A stretch of 18,335 nucleotides of DNA, from assembly GCA_937959375.1 (NCBI GenBank), contig CALGLS010000217.1, positions 1 through 18,335 on the forward strand, in the 5' to 3' direction. Of this stretch, positions 1-6,437 are shown one piece after another (position 1 is the first letter of the stretch; the number at the start of each line of letters is the position of its first letter). The notes beneath the pieces were generated by a model that did not search any database, was not told where the DNA came from, and worked only from the letters and a program-made list of their open reading frames with translations. The position numbers and the translations under genes are program-made. The DNA comes from an uncultured Saprospiraceae bacterium (GTDB lineage Bacteria; Bacteroidota; Bacteroidia; Chitinophagales; Saprospiraceae).

Positions 1-279
1 GACCTTCTAGGATTTACCAAAGAAGAAGCGGAAGCACAATTTGGTTTCTTGATGGGAGCTTTTGAATATGGAGCACCACCTCACGGAGGAATCGCTTTTG
101 GTTTTGATCGTCTATGCGCTGTGATGTCAGGTCAAAGTTCCATCCGTGACTTCATCGCATTCCCTAAAAACAACATGGGACGTGATGTAATGATCGATGC
201 GCCTAGTGTAGTGGATCAAACTCAGTTGGATGAACTCAATTTGAAATTGGCAGAAAAAAATTCTGAAGTAAACGGGTAG
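1..279 (+). CDS. aspS: Aspartyl-tRNA synthetase, C-terminal part (5' end outside window)
   Basis: The open frame begins at base 1 and is the last 92 residues of a class II aspartyl-tRNA synthetase, the cytoplasmic enzyme that charges tRNA-Asp with aspartate using ATP. Visible landmarks are the segment FGFLMGAFEYGAPPHGG, typical of the bacterial enzyme just before class II motif 3, then motif 3 itself (GIAFGFDRL), whose arginine contacts ATP, and the conserved IRDFIAFPKN stretch. The C-terminus is normal, ending in a short charged tail of about 20 residues. The gene is partial only because the window starts inside it. Two hairpins follow the stop, so it probably ends its own transcript and is not co-transcribed with the regulator downstream. 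Identification is secure from the motif 3 context. Confidence 0.96.
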   Translation, partial: DLLGFTKEEAEAQFGFLMGAFEYGAPPHGGIAFGFDRLCAVMSGQSSIRDFIAFPKNNMGRDVMIDAPSVVDQTQLDELNLKLAEKNSEVNG

Positions 280-282
280 ACG

Positions 283-398
283 TTCACTTAGATAAGTGAA
301 ATTTCTACTTTATAAATAACCTATAAACTGTTAGTTATCTTTTGTTGATTGCTATTTGAAAAAATAGATAATGAACAAGAAATAACTAACAGTTTTTT
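283..398 (+). terminator. Hairpins downstream of aspS, probable terminator
   Basis: Directly after the aspS stop there is a small inverted repeat, TTCACT/AGTGAA (283-288 with 295-300). A larger one follows: a perfect 14-base arm AAACTGTTAGTTAT (325-338) pairs with ATAACTAACAGTTT (382-395) and runs straight into TTTTTT (393-398). The 43-base loop holds its own pairings, TTGTT/AACAA (342-346 with 374-378) and CTATTT/AAATAG (352-357 with 362-367), so the whole segment could fold as one long interrupted stem. The T-run supports intrinsic termination of aspS, but the size is unusual for a simple terminator. The rest of the gap up to the regulator (399-714) shows no gene and no convincing promoter. 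Confidence 0.6.
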
Positions 399-714
399 AT
401 TTGGCCACCTACTTATTTGACACAAAGATAATATTAGAAAAAAGTCAATTGTTTAATTGATCCCAATTCACTTTTTTGCTTAAACCAAAGGCCCCGAAAT
501 TTCGTTTTTCAATACTATTTGAATATCTTTACTTTACACACATACATAAAAACCATAAAACTACCCTCCCTATTAAGGTTTTTTTGTAGTTCCAAAATTC
601 TTTAAGCCTTACTTAAAGGCGACTTTCACACAATCAACTTTCTATTTTTAGGATGAAGTATACTTCATACCTAGCATCTGTTTATTGCTAATGACCAAAA
701 AAACTGGAAAGAAG

Positions 715-1386
715 ATGAGTGCTATCAAACTAATGATTGTAGATGACCATGAGATATTTAGGTCAGGCTTAGCTGCCTTGCTTAAGGGAGTCAATGGTTT
801 TGATATAATAGCTGTGGCAGGTAATGGAGAAGAGGCGATTGAATTAGTGCAAAATCAACAACCAGATGTCATAGTCATGGATGTAAAAATGCCGATTCTA
901 GATGGAGTAGGGGCATGCCTTCAAATGGTAAACGCTAATCCCGGGGTGGGAGTACTTGCACTTTCGTGGAATCAGGATCGCACAGAAGTAGTAAATATGG
1001 TCAGAGCAGGCGCAAGAGGATATATAGTGAAAGATGCAGCGCCAAGTGAATTAATTACTGCAATAAAAGCATTGGCTCAAGGCGGGAGTTATTTTTCAAA
1101 AGAAGTATCTGTCACCTTACTAGGTGAATTGGAAAACTCTAATGGAAAGAAAAATAATGGGAATGGAATTCATACGACCCCACTTACTGTTCGAGAGTTA
1201 GAAATTTTAGAATTTATCTCAAACGAGTACACGAACAAAGAAATCGCAGACGAACTTTTTATCAGTCCACGCACTGTCGAGACACATCGCCGAAATCTAA
1301 TCCAAAAATTGAAAGTGAAAAACACAGTTGGACTAGTCAAATATTATTTCAACTTTGCACAAAGAATGACAAATAATCCTCTTTGA
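715..1386 (+). CDS. NarL/FixJ-family response regulator, candidate curli regulator
   Basis: This is a two-domain transcription factor: a receiver domain (residues about 4-125) and a C-terminal LuxR-type helix-turn-helix (about 157-215, LTVRELEILEFISNEYTNKE then ISPRTVETHRRNL). The receiver has the acidic pair D10/D11 (VDDHE), the phospho-acceptor D56 (VIVMDVKMP), the switch residue S84 and the conserved K106 (YIVKDA), so it should be phosphorylatable. I chose the ATG at 715 because the family usually starts just before this first strand and GGAAAG lies a few bases upstream; an in-frame ATG at 691 or TTG at 685 would add 8 or 10 residues. It lies 329 bases ahead of the csgA start on the same strand, and E. 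coli curli is also controlled by a LuxR-type regulator (CsgD), so a role in curli control is a reasonable inference. No sensor kinase is in the window. Confidence 0.9.
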   Translation: MSAIKLMIVDDHEIFRSGLAALLKGVNGFDIIAVAGNGEEAIELVQNQQPDVIVMDVKMPILDGVGACLQMVNANPGVGVLALSWNQDRTEVVNMVRAGARGYIVKDAAPSELITAIKALAQGGSYFSKEVSVTLLGELENSNGKKNNGNGIHTTPLTVRELEILEFISNEYTNKEIADELFISPRTVETHRRNLIQKLKVKNTVGLVKYYFNFAQRMTNNPL

Positions 1387-1610
1387 AATTTTGCCACAAA
1401 CCAAACTAGGTAAAAACACTTAGGCCAAAATCATTAATAGTTGGTATATAATACTAGCCTGTGATGTTCTACCTTTACACCGTATTCCAACCAACCGATT
1501 GATTTAAATAAACCAAACATTGTTTTTTCATTTTTAAGCCAAAAACACGCCCCCCGTGTCCAATCTTTGGTTAAAAACAATTCAAATTTCCGTTACCTCT
1601 AAGACTGTTT

Positions 1611-1646
1611 CAAATTTTCTAAATGAGAACAAATTTTCCTAAATGA
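1611..1646 (+). promoter_or_regulatory. Direct repeat upstream of csgA, possible regulator site
   Basis: In the 329-base gap before csgA, CAAATTTTCTAAATGA (1611-1626) is repeated almost exactly as CAAATTTTCCTAAATGA (1630-1646). The starts are 19 bases apart, roughly two helical turns, and lie about 70-105 bases before the csgA start. A weaker partial copy, CAAATTTCC, is at 1583-1591. A TATCTTTT at 1650-1657 loosely resembles the Bacteroidota -7 element (TAnnTTTG). A protein-binding site for the adjacent LuxR-type regulator is inference; the repeat itself is plain to see. The gap otherwise holds only a short palindrome, CCAATCTTTGG (1560-1570), and no gene. Confidence 0.35.
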
Positions 1647-1715
1647 AATTATCTTTTAGGGGAGTAATCAATTAATAAAAACAATTTTTAACCATTTAAC
1701 TAAGAAATTAAAATC

Positions 1716-2558
1716 ATGAAAAAAACTCTCGTACTTTTCGCTATGGTATTCGCAGCAAGCTTCGTTTTTGCTCAAGGTAATATCTCTAATGTAGAACAAA
1801 CAGGAAATGAAAACAAAGCAGGTGTAACTCAAATTGGAGCTACAAACTCTTCTTTAGTTGTTCAAAACAATGACCTAAACGAAGTAGAGGTTGCTCAAGA
1901 AGGAGCTGGTAACTTAAATGAAATGCAAGCAACTGGTGGTAACAACTTGGTAAAGGTTGCTCAAGTTGGTGATCTTAATAATAGTGTTACTTTAATTACT
2001 GAAGCTAATAACACTGTTAACAGTTCTCAAGCTGGTAACAACAACGTTACTCGCCAAGAATTAAATACTGCAAGTAGTACTACTACTTCAATCCAAGAAG
2101 GAGATAACAACAAAACAGTTCAAACTCAAAACGGACTTGGTAACAACTCTATTTTCTCTCAAACTGTTGGTAATGGTAACATTTCTACTCAAGATCAAAA
2201 TGGTGAAAACAGTAATATCGCTGTTGACCAATTAGGTGATAACAACAATACAACTGTTATTCAGTCTGGTCTTTCTAATAATGTTGCTGCTCGTCAAGAA
2301 GGAAATGGTAACAACATGGCTGTTTCTCAAAACGGAAACAACAACTTTGCTGGTGGAGAAAATGAAGTATTGCTTGACCAATTTGGTGACGATAACTCAG
2401 CTACTCTTGTACAGGAAGGTGACTTGAATGCAAGTGCAATTTTCCAAACAGGTAATGACAACGAAGCAATCAACTCTCAGCAAGGTGGTACTAACAATAG
2501 TATCATTAACCAAGCTGGTGGAACTAATACAGCAACTGTAACTCAGTCTGATAACTAA
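1716..2558 (+). CDS. csgA: Major curlin-like amyloid subunit (CsgA-like)
   Basis: This secreted protein of 280 residues should be the main structural subunit of extracellular curli-type amyloid fibres. A Sec signal peptide is clear (hydrophobic core about 5-18, likely cleavage after VFA, residue 19). The rest is almost entirely a degenerate repeat of about 11 residues with the curlin signature Q-x-G-x-x-N, for example VEQTGNENK, VAQVGDLNN, SIQEGDNNK, ARQEGNGNN and IFQTGNDNE. About 20 such units are present, i.e. about ten strand-turn-strand curlin repeats, twice the five of E. coli CsgA. The mature part is very rich in N, Q, G, T and S and has no Cys. The ATG lies after an AT-rich leader with no strong Shine-Dalgarno sequence, as is common in Bacteroidota. 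Position upstream of csgB, csgE, csgF and csgG supports the call; choosing it as CsgA rather than CsgB rests on its length and Q/N richness. Confidence 0.9.
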   Translation: MKKTLVLFAMVFAASFVFAQGNISNVEQTGNENKAGVTQIGATNSSLVVQNNDLNEVEVAQEGAGNLNEMQATGGNNLVKVAQVGDLNNSVTLITEANNTVNSSQAGNNNVTRQELNTASSTTTSIQEGDNNKTVQTQNGLGNNSIFSQTVGNGNISTQDQNGENSNIAVDQLGDNNNTTVIQSGLSNNVAARQEGNGNNMAVSQNGNNNFAGGENEVLLDQFGDDNSATLVQEGDLNASAIFQTGNDNEAINSQQGGTNNSIINQAGGTNTATVTQSDN

Positions 2559-2593
2559 TCAGAACTGGTTGATATAAAATTTAATCATGTAGT

Positions 2594-2650
2594 GCTTGAA
2601 GGAGACATCCCCCAAAGGTGTCTTCTTCATGCCTATTATTTTATTGTTTT
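2594..2650 (+). terminator. Hairpin between csgA and csgB, probable partial terminator
   Basis: The arms GAAGGAGACATC (2598-2609) and GGTGTCTTCTTC (2617-2628) pair over 12 positions with two G-U wobbles, closing a 7-base C/A loop. GC/GC pairs extend the stem outward (2594-2595 with 2631-2632). The 3' side runs into TATTATTTTATTGTTTT. It lies in the 135-base gap between two genes of what looks like one operon, so an attenuator that leaves csgA mRNA more abundant than the downstream messages, or an RNA 3' end stabiliser, is the likely role. Confidence 0.6.
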
Positions 2651-2693
2651 CTTTGCTCTAAAACTTTCATTTGATTAGAGAATAGGTTAACTT

Positions 2694-3257
2694 ATGCGTT
2701 ATACAACTACCTATATTTTAGTTTTAGCATTTTGCTTCTTTGTAAGCATTGATGTTAACGCGCAATCACAACTGCAGCAACTGTCTGAAGACGACATTTT
2801 GTTGCAGCCGACTGAGTTATTGGAGGATCAGCTCCAAGGCGAAGGTAATGCTGCGTATATAGAACAGGTAGGTGATTATAATGAAGTAGAGCTATCTCAG
2901 GATCAAACAGATGGGGCTATGAATTTGGCCAGAGTATTACAAACTGGTGATTATAATTTCGCAGTTTTACGTCAAGAAGGATCTGGTAATCAAGCGATTG
3001 TTCTTCAAGTTGGAAATGATAACTATTATCAACTAACGAATGAAGGTGCAAACAATGAGATTGTCGTTTTCCAGATTGGAGATGAAAATAGAATCATCCA
3101 GGAACTAGTAAATAGCAATAATGTAAATGTAGAATTGATTCAAGAAGGAAACGGAAATGAAATCATTCACATATTAGAAGGAATCAATACTCAGAGTTTT
3201 CAGATTATCCAAAAAGGAGATAACCTAAAAGTAGAAATACGACAATCTGGGTATTAA
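2694..3257 (+). CDS. csgB: Curlin-like minor subunit / nucleator (CsgB-like)
   Basis: This secreted protein of 187 residues carries curlin-type repeats and probably acts as the surface nucleator or minor subunit that templates CsgA polymerisation. The signal peptide covers about residues 1-23 (cleavage after VNA). A non-repetitive acidic segment (about 24-50) comes next, then about twelve units with the Q-x-G-x-x-N pattern (IEQVGDYNE, VLQTGDYNF, RQEGSGNQ, LQVGNDNY, FQIGDENR, IQEGNGNE), ending in IIQKGDNLKVEIRQSGY. Compared with its upstream neighbour it is shorter, has more charged residues (E, D, R) and more I/V/L, and is less Asn-rich; this fits a nucleator rather than the bulk subunit. It lies 135 bases after csgA beyond a hairpin and 22 bases before csgE. 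That it is CsgB and not a second CsgA is inference from position and composition. Confidence 0.82.
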   Translation: MRYTTTYILVLAFCFFVSIDVNAQSQLQQLSEDDILLQPTELLEDQLQGEGNAAYIEQVGDYNEVELSQDQTDGAMNLARVLQTGDYNFAVLRQEGSGNQAIVLQVGNDNYYQLTNEGANNEIVVFQIGDENRIIQELVNSNNVNVELIQEGNGNEIIHILEGINTQSFQIIQKGDNLKVEIRQSGY

Positions 3258-3279
3258 AAGGTTTAAAACCTAATAACCC

Positions 3280-4065
3280 ATGCGTACACGAATTTTTGTC
3301 TTTTTATTTTTTTTCAACCTTGTCGCATTATCTGCTCAAGACGTGTTTTACAAAACATGGATCGATGTACAAACTGAAAATGATCAAAAGAAAATAGAAG
3401 CTAAGTTTCTTAGTAAGCTTCAAAATGAAAGAATCTTTTCTTTCAAACTGATTACAGAAAAATCAGGAAACAACACCTCCTCTAACACACAAAGTGGTAA
3501 GTTTACCGCAGTTCCAAATAAGGAACTAGTCCTATCCAGCACACAAATCAATATCACCACAGAAGATTACTTTAAAGCTAAGCTTCAAATTTATTTTAAT
3601 AATAATTTGATTGCTCAGGACTCTTTTGAACTGGGTACTAAGAAAATATCGAAACCTAAGTCAACAACCAAAGTAACTCCAACTCCTAACACAACACCAA
3701 CACAAAAAAAAGAACCACGAAGCTTTAGTGATAATTTAGAAATCGATGGTTTAATCATTGATGAAACGCGCTCTAAAGTTGCGAGAGATTTTTACGACTT
3801 CTTTTATAGTAAATGGATTGCACCTAATGACGCAAAAGACTTTGTCATCAAAATAAAAGAACTTCCCTCAAGGGGAAGAGTAGCTCGAGTAACGGTAGAA
3901 GTGAATGACAGAGCACTCTTTACTAGAGTCTTGCAACCTCGACTAGATATAGTAGAAGATATGGCAAAGCATGCAATTAGAATTGTTCGAAAACACCTTA
4001 GTGAAAACGAATCCTTGAAAAAAGATTTGGACGAATCTGATACAAAAGGATCAGGGATTTTTTAA
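3280..4065 (+). CDS. csgE: CsgE-family curli secretion adaptor with CsgC/CsgH-like N-terminal domain
   Basis: CsgE is the periplasmic adaptor that caps CsgG and delivers curlin subunits. The CsgE module lies at about residues 153-250: LEIDGLIIDETRSKVARDFY, then FYSKWIAPND, VTVEVNDRALFTRVLQP and a C-terminal helix, which follow the E. coli protein in order. At 261 residues it is about twice the usual CsgE length. After the signal peptide (cleavage near A19) comes a separate domain at about 22-118, followed by a Thr/Pro/Lys linker (about 125-147). That domain (FKLITEKSGNNTSS, QSGKF, VLSSTQINITTEDY, AKLQIY) resembles the immunoglobulin-like curlin inhibitors CsgC/CsgH in the order of its conserved positions, though the CxC motif of E. 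coli CsgC is absent. The CsgE call is strong; the CsgC/CsgH-like call rests on remembered family sequence and is moderate. It starts 22 bases after csgB and is followed by csgF after 36 bases. Confidence 0.9.
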   Translation: MRTRIFVFLFFFNLVALSAQDVFYKTWIDVQTENDQKKIEAKFLSKLQNERIFSFKLITEKSGNNTSSNTQSGKFTAVPNKELVLSSTQINITTEDYFKAKLQIYFNNNLIAQDSFELGTKKISKPKSTTKVTPTPNTTPTQKKEPRSFSDNLEIDGLIIDETRSKVARDFYDFFYSKWIAPNDAKDFVIKIKELPSRGRVARVTVEVNDRALFTRVLQPRLDIVEDMAKHAIRIVRKHLSENESLKKDLDESDTKGSGIF

Positions 4066-4101
4066 AGAACTTTATTCTTGTGAAAAGAAAAAAATGACAT
4101 T

Positions 4102-4518
4102 ATGAAAAAGATATTGACAACGCTTAGTTGCTTCGTAATTATTACACTTTGTTGCCTAAATAATCTGTCTGCACAGGACTTTGTTTACAAACCTGTCAAC
4201 CCTGCTTTTGGAGGAGACACCTTTAATTATAACTGGCTACTAAACTCGGCTCAAGTGCAAGATAATACGGAGGCAGAAGATTTAGGCAGTAGTGGAGGTA
4301 GCTTAGATTTCTTTACAGAAAGTCTGAATCGCCAGTTGTTAAATCAATTGTCAAGAGAATTAGTAACCTCTCAATTTGGAGAAGAAGGATTGACAGATGG
4401 TGTTTATACCGTCGGTGATTTCCAAATAGATATCGCATCTACCTTTGATGGACTGTCCATTTCAATTATTGATGCTGGTACAGGTGAACAGACTCAAATT
4501 ATTATTCCTTACTTCTAA
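4102..4518 (+). CDS. csgF: CsgF, curli secretion/nucleation coupling protein
   Basis: CsgF is secreted through CsgG, plugs its N-terminus into the channel exit and helps CsgB nucleate fibres at the cell surface. The protein is 138 residues, the family's usual size. A signal peptide (residues 1-24, cleavage after LSA) exposes a mature N-terminus QDFVYKPVNPAFGGDTFNYN, which matches the E. coli CsgF pore-binding segment at the NP-FGG core with identical spacing to WLLNSAQ. The remainder has the expected helix (FFTESLNRQLLNQLSRELV) and a C-terminal sheet (YTVGDFQIDIAS, LSISIIDAGTGEQTQI). With cleavage after residue 24, mature position 17, an Asn that forms the CsgF constriction in E. coli, is Phe here (precursor F41). 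It follows csgE by 36 bases and is the last gene before a 495-base gap. Confidence 0.93.
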   Translation: MKKILTTLSCFVIITLCCLNNLSAQDFVYKPVNPAFGGDTFNYNWLLNSAQVQDNTEAEDLGSSGGSLDFFTESLNRQLLNQLSRELVTSQFGEEGLTDGVYTVGDFQIDIASTFDGLSISIIDAGTGEQTQIIIPYF

Positions 4519-4774
4519 GAGATGGAATATAAACTAGGACCAACTTCAATTTAAAAAATAAGGGACATCACTCGGAATCCCCATTTTTAATTGTACCTTT
4601 ATTTTGCTTTTAACACAATTACCCCACCTTGGTCTTTAATTCTGATTTTAAAGCCCTCCCTTTTGCCTTGAAAAACTAATGTAAGAAACCAACAGTTTTT
4701 TATTGACACACAACACCTAAATTTTATCTAAAATACTTCCCCCCATAGAAGTTATAGAATAAGCAATGTTTGAT

Positions 4775-4795
4775 GAAGTGATTTATAATCACTTC
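4775..4795 (+). other. Perfect 9-bp hairpin in the csgF-csgG gap
   Basis: GAAGTGATT (4775-4783) and AATCACTTC (4787-4795) form a perfect inverted repeat with a 3-base TAT centre; an outer GAT/ATC (4772-4774 with 4798-4800) can extend it across a two-base bulge. No T-run follows, so a terminator is unlikely; a protein-binding palindrome or an mRNA structure are alternatives. The surrounding gap (4519-5013) shows no open frame of note. Confidence 0.4.
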
Positions 4796-4873
4796 TCATC
4801 ATTCTTGCTCAATTCGTTTGCGATGAATCACCTAATTTAACGAAGGTTTACTATTAATAAACCTAATCAATTA

Positions 4874-4917
4874 TAAACCATTAGCCATAGCACCCGCTAT
4901 GCTTGATGGTTTATTTT
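4874..4917 (+). terminator. Interrupted hairpin before csgG, terminator-like
   Basis: TAAACCAT (4874-4881) pairs with ATGGTTTA (4906-4913) and CATAGC (4886-4891) with GCTATG (4896-4901) around an ACCC loop; the two stems are separated by facing four-base internal loops. The 3' arm leads into TTTATTTTGG. It sits about 100 bases before the csgG start, so it could end the csgA-csgF transcript (implying a separate csgG promoter after it) or be part of a csgG leader. Confidence 0.45.
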
Positions 4918-5013
4918 GGATTGTTATAAACGTATGAAAATTAGTTAATTTTTATCACAGTACTTTTTTATCCTATAGAAAGGTATTGTGAAAAAGTCCC
5001 AAACTTTGCTGTT

Positions 5014-6426
5014 GTGAAAAAATATATCCCGTTATTATTTTTAATGTTCTTGCTGAGTAGCTGTGGTACACTGCTCCGTCAATCCTTTGAAACTTCAAGG
5101 GCTCGATTAGGAGAAGAAACTCAGGAAACAGCTGAACTCAAAAACTTGCCACTACCTAAAGAAAAAATAGTAGTTGCAGTTTATAAGTTCCGTGACCAAA
5201 CGGGACAATACAAACCTAGTGAAACTGGAACGAGTTGGTCTACTGCTGTGACGCAGGGGGCAACAACTATTTTGATAAAAGCACTAGAAGATTCGAAATG
5301 GTTTGTTCCTATCGAAAGAGAAAATGTAGGAAACCTGTTAAACGAAAGGAAGATCATTCGATCGAGTCGAGCTCAATACAATACTGGTAATGGTCAAGAA
5401 CAGTTATTGCCACCACTTTTATATGCTGGAGTAATCATTGAAGGAGGAATTATTTCTTACGATGCCAATGTAATTACAGGTGGTGTAGGATTGCGTTATT
5501 TCGGTGCCGGAGGTGGCGGTCAATACCGTCAAGATCGGGTTACCGTTTATTTACGTGCTATTTCTACTAGTAATGGTAAAGTTTTAAAAACAGTTTATAG
5601 TTCTAAAACGATTCTATCACAAGCAGTAGACGTAGGCTTGTTTAGGTTTGTGAAATTTCAAAAATTACTGGAGGCCGAAACTGGATTTACCTACAACGAA
5701 CCCTCCGAAATGGCAGTGACTGAAGCGATCGAAAAAGCAGTACAAAGTCTAATCGTAGAAGGTGTCTTCGATAAATTATGGGAACTCGAAGAACCTCGTA
5801 TGTTAGCTGACCAGTCAATACTTGATTATAAAAAAGAGAAAGCGCTCATTCCTAAAACAGATATTTTTGGAAAAAGCATGGATAATCGACGTAAAAAGTT
5901 TGCATTTAATTTCGGTACTTCTAGTCTTTTGTATAAAGGAGATTATCCAGATCCAGCATTTCGGACAGGAGTAGATTTTGGACTATTATATTCTTCCAAA
6001 CCTCAATTTGCAGTCGGAGTCAACTATGGTTTGAGTCAACTCTATACCCAGCGATTTTATCAGTCAAAGGTTAGTTACCTAGAAGGAAATCTGCTGTATC
6101 GGTTTTTGCCATACGACAAATTGTCAACGAGTATATTCGGAGGTGGTGGAATAATAACAGCAAACGAAAGTAGTCGATTCGACTATTCGAATAAAGCATT
6201 TCCGAAAGTTCATGGTGGAATAGGAATTGAATACTTGTTAAAAGATCGAGTTGGTTTATCTCTGTCAGGAGATTATAATTATTTGTTTAGTGACCAGTTT
6301 GATAATATAGAACAAGGAAAGTATAACGACTGGTTTTGGAAAGTGAACCTAAAAGTGAATTATTATTTTGGAAAAACTTTAGCTGGTGATCGTAAATTTT
6401 CTTACAAAAAGAAAGACGGATTTTAA
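5014..6426 (+). CDS. csgG: CsgG curli secretion channel with C-terminal beta-barrel-like extension
   Basis: CsgG is the outer-membrane lipoprotein that forms the ring-shaped curlin secretion channel. The start is GTG; the lipobox LLSSC puts the lipidated Cys at residue 17. Residues about 45-258 follow E. coli CsgG almost position by position: KIVVAVYKFRDQTGQYKP, WSTAV, LEDSKWFVPIER, NLLNERKIIR, IIEGGIISYDANV, GGVGLRYFG, SSKTILSQAVDVGLFRFVKF, LLEAETGFTYNEP and FDKLWEL. In the constriction loop, E. coli Y51/N55/F56 correspond here to Ser, Ser and W75, with one extra residue. E. coli CsgG ends soon after this region; here about 210 residues follow, and 297-456 show alternating polar/hydrophobic strands with aromatic ends (FAFNFGTSSLLYKGD, VDFGLLYSS, FAVGVNYGLSQLY, YLEGNLLYRFLP), like an eight-strand outer-membrane barrel. 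The barrel call is inference from pattern. The next gene starts 11 bases after the stop. Confidence 0.93.
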   Translation: MKKYIPLLFLMFLLSSCGTLLRQSFETSRARLGEETQETAELKNLPLPKEKIVVAVYKFRDQTGQYKPSETGTSWSTAVTQGATTILIKALEDSKWFVPIERENVGNLLNERKIIRSSRAQYNTGNGQEQLLPPLLYAGVIIEGGIISYDANVITGGVGLRYFGAGGGGQYRQDRVTVYLRAISTSNGKVLKTVYSSKTILSQAVDVGLFRFVKFQKLLEAETGFTYNEPSEMAVTEAIEKAVQSLIVEGVFDKLWELEEPRMLADQSILDYKKEKALIPKTDIFGKSMDNRRKKFAFNFGTSSLLYKGDYPDPAFRTGVDFGLLYSSKPQFAVGVNYGLSQLYTQRFYQSKVSYLEGNLLYRFLPYDKLSTSIFGGGGIITANESSRFDYSNKAFPKVHGGIGIEYLLKDRVGLSLSGDYNYLFSDQFDNIEQGKYNDWFWKVNLKVNYYFGKTLAGDRKFSYKKKDGF

Positions 6427-6437
6427 AAGACATAGAG

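Noticed and set aside
524..531. TATCTTTA as a -7 promoter element ahead of the regulator
   Set aside because: It matches the Bacteroidota -7 consensus only partly and no good -33 TTTG lies at the right distance; such matches are common in this AT-rich DNA.
2236..2427. Open frame inside csgA in another frame
   Set aside because: It is a by-product of the repetitive, stop-poor Asn/Gln codons of csgA; the protein has no recognisable feature and the csgA frame is certain.
1716..2558. csgA repeats as a DNA tandem array or CRISPR
   Set aside because: The periodicity is at protein level (about 11 residues) with divergent DNA; there are no identical direct repeats with unique spacers.
3259..3271. 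Palindrome AGGTTTAAAACCT between csgB and csgE
   Set aside because: Only 6-bp arms in AT-rich sequence and no T-run; too weak to call a terminator or operator.
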